Shown: in pieces, positions 15,172-16,141 of the stretch
How the letters are laid out: every line of letters starts with the position of its first letter
How positions within the stretch are numbered: position 1 is the first letter of the stretch
From: UBA3210 sp963648895
Lineage (GTDB): Bacteria > Bacillota_I > Bacilli_A > RFN20 > CAG-449
Length of the DNA stretch: 16,141 nt
Reading direction: 5' to 3'
NCBI GenBank assembly: GCA_963648895.1
Contig: CAVJGK010000022.1
Span: 1 to 16,141, forward strand
Made by a program: the position numbers and the translations under genes
Notes under the pieces: generated by a model
Seen by the model: the letters and a program-made list of their open reading frames with translations, nothing else
Database searches by the model: none
What the model was told of the DNA's origin: nothing

Positions 15172-15983
15172 AATTATTAAAACATGATTTAATATCATTA
15201 AAAAATTCCTTCTTAATTTTATTTATCATTACTATTTGTGTTGGTTTAATCGCACCATTTTTAGTATTTAGTATGTATAAATTTTCCATTTCTACTAATG
15301 AAGATATTGGACTTGGACTTATATTAATATTTGGTATTTATGCATTGATTTTAGTTTATATAATGATTGCTTCAGTATTATTTATTGTCAATGCCGTTAG
15401 ATTCTTTAGAAATAGTTTTTTCTCTTCTCAAGGATATTTAACTTTAACATTACCTATTTCTACAACCAAGAATGTTATTTCAAAATTACTTTCAATCGTT
15501 ATATGGGCAATTGGTTTTTTTCTAGTTGCTTATGTCAGTTTCTTTGTTTCTATGGCAATATTAAATATATTATTAATCCAAGATTCTGGTAGTGATGTTT
15601 CCATATGGCAATCGATTGAAGATGTATTTAAAACAATTTTCAATAATACATCATCATTTGAAAATATGAGCGTAAAAGAAGTTTTTACTACAATATTGGC
15701 TGTATTTTTAATGATTGATACACCAATTTTAACCTTAGTATTAATGTTATTTGTTATCACTTTAGGTAATATCAAGCCATTTAAAAAACATGCAGTATTA
15801 TCATCCATTCTATTCGCGATTTTGATTTATTTCACTGTTTCGATTGGTTCTACCAATTTAGCGACATATATAAGCGATGATTTAATTAGATCAATAGTTA
15901 TCTTACTTCTTGAAATAGCATTAGTTATCTTAGGAACATTTGGCATTGTAAAATTAATTGATCACAAAGTAGAAATTTCTTAA
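15162..15983 (+). CDS. ABC-2-type transporter permease
   Basis: This 273-residue integral membrane protein is the partner of the preceding ATPase. About six hydrophobic segments are seen, at roughly 17-39, 48-81 (long, perhaps with a kink), 104-136, 176-202, 212-228 and 243-265. A soluble loop lies at about 137-175. The segment FFRNSFFSSQGYLTLTLPIS (80-99) resembles the re-entrant or coupling region often found in ABC-2-type permeases of Bacillota. Its ATG lies 10 bases inside the ATPase gene, seven bases after a perfect AAGGAGG, so the two are translationally coupled. It ends at a strong terminator. Substrate not identifiable. Confidence 0.82.
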   Translation: MFLKLLKHDLISLKNSFLILFIITICVGLIAPFLVFSMYKFSISTNEDIGLGLILIFGIYALILVYIMIASVLFIVNAVRFFRNSFFSSQGYLTLTLPISTTKNVISKLLSIVIWAIGFFLVAYVSFFVSMAILNILLIQDSGSDVSIWQSIEDVFKTIFNNTSSFENMSVKEVFTTILAVFLMIDTPILTLVLMLFVITLGNIKPFKKHAVLSSILFAILIYFTVSIGSTNLATYISDDLIRSIVILLLEIALVILGTFGIVKLIDHKVEIS

Positions 15984-15988
15984 CATCA

Positions 15989-16023
15989 AAAAAGATTATC
16001 GTTAACAAAGCGATAATCTTTTT
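15989..16023 (+). terminator. Bidirectional terminator between convergent genes
   Basis: A perfect 13-bp stem (15989-16001 with 16011-16023) encloses a nine-base loop. It is T-rich on the 3' side in both directions (TTTTTG on plus, TTTTTT on minus). It begins six bases after the permease stop and lies 27 bases after the stop of the convergent minus-strand gene, so one hairpin can serve both. Confidence 0.92.
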
Positions 16024-16049
16024 GTTTGTCTCAATTTAAATTTAATTAA

Positions 16050-16141
16050 CTATTTTGAATATGTAACTTTTAAATTATAAGATGTTGAGCTAACAGTTGT
16101 ATCAATAGATGTTAATAAACCATTTTCATTCCAAGCATATG
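16050..16141 (-). CDS. C-terminal end of an unidentified minus-strand gene
   Basis: Reading leftward from the right edge, 29 codons stay open and end in TAG at 16052-16050, just before the shared terminator. The peptide begins YAWNENGLL and ends SYNLKVTYSK. It is rich in Thr, Ser and Asn with alternating hydrophobic residues, as in the last strands of an extracellular beta-sandwich domain. The rest of the gene is outside the window. The terminator placement and sensible codon use support it as real; its function is unknown. Confidence 0.55.
   Translation of the reverse strand, partial: YAWNENGLLTSIDTTVSSTSYNLKVTYSK

Noticed and set aside
240..15983. Mollicutes genetic code (TGA read as tryptophan)
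   Set aside because: All genes are full length with TGA as stop, and the tryptophans checked (for example in gatB, the dCMP deaminase and ecfT) are TGG.

Overview
The window is about 16.1 kb of very AT-rich bacterial DNA with tightly packed genes. Strong AGGAGG-type ribosome binding sites, the gatCAB, pcrA and ecfA1-ecfA2-ecfT-truA neighbourhoods, and a Ser-rich lipoprotein linker point to a low-GC Bacillota. My best guess is a lineage near the Mollicutes or Erysipelotrichales, such as an uncultured gut Bacilli; this placement is inference. Tryptophan is encoded by TGG in the positions I checked, and the genes are full length under the standard code. Even so, none of the 17 stop codons visible here is TGA (14 TAA, 3 TAG).

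Layout from left to right. (1) Positions 1-240 have no complete gene. They hold four copies of a 15-bp motif spaced at exactly 32 bp, lying upstream of the promoter, ribosome binding site and ATG of a leftward gene that starts at position 4 and runs out of the window. This looks like the end of an insertion sequence (possibly IS21-like) or an operator array. A hairpin terminator follows. (2) Positions 240-1904 (minus strand) encode an extracellular 5'-nucleotidase-type lipoprotein. (3) Positions 1955-7961 (minus) form an operon, pcrA-gatC-gatA-gatB-DJ-1/PfpI, with gaps of 9 nt or less or single-base overlaps. It has a promoter upstream of pcrA and a GC-rich terminator after the DJ-1 gene. It joins DNA repair (PcrA helicase) with the amidotransferase that corrects Glu-tRNA(Gln) and/or Asp-tRNA(Asn). 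(4) Positions 8104-9381 (minus) encode a soluble diguanylate cyclase with two PAS-like sensor repeats, with its own likely promoter and terminator. (5) Positions 9438-14263 (minus) form a second operon: dCMP deaminase, a two-helix membrane protein, EcfA1, EcfA2, EcfT, TruA and a PHP-family phosphatase. The ECF genes make the shared energising module for vitamin uptake. No substrate-binding EcfS is encoded here, so it must be elsewhere. (6) Positions 14461-15983 (plus) are a divergent two-gene ABC-2-type transporter (ATPase and permease). It ends at a perfect 13-bp-stem hairpin shared with the last 29 codons of a convergent minus-strand gene entering from the right edge.

Most of the window is conserved housekeeping content. 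The parts that merit a second look are the 32-bp periodic array at the left edge, the terminator-like hairpin with almost no space before the nucleotidase ATG, the duplicated sensor of the GGDEF protein without a canonical inhibitory site, a perfect palindrome at the deaminase operon promoter, and the absence of TGA stops.
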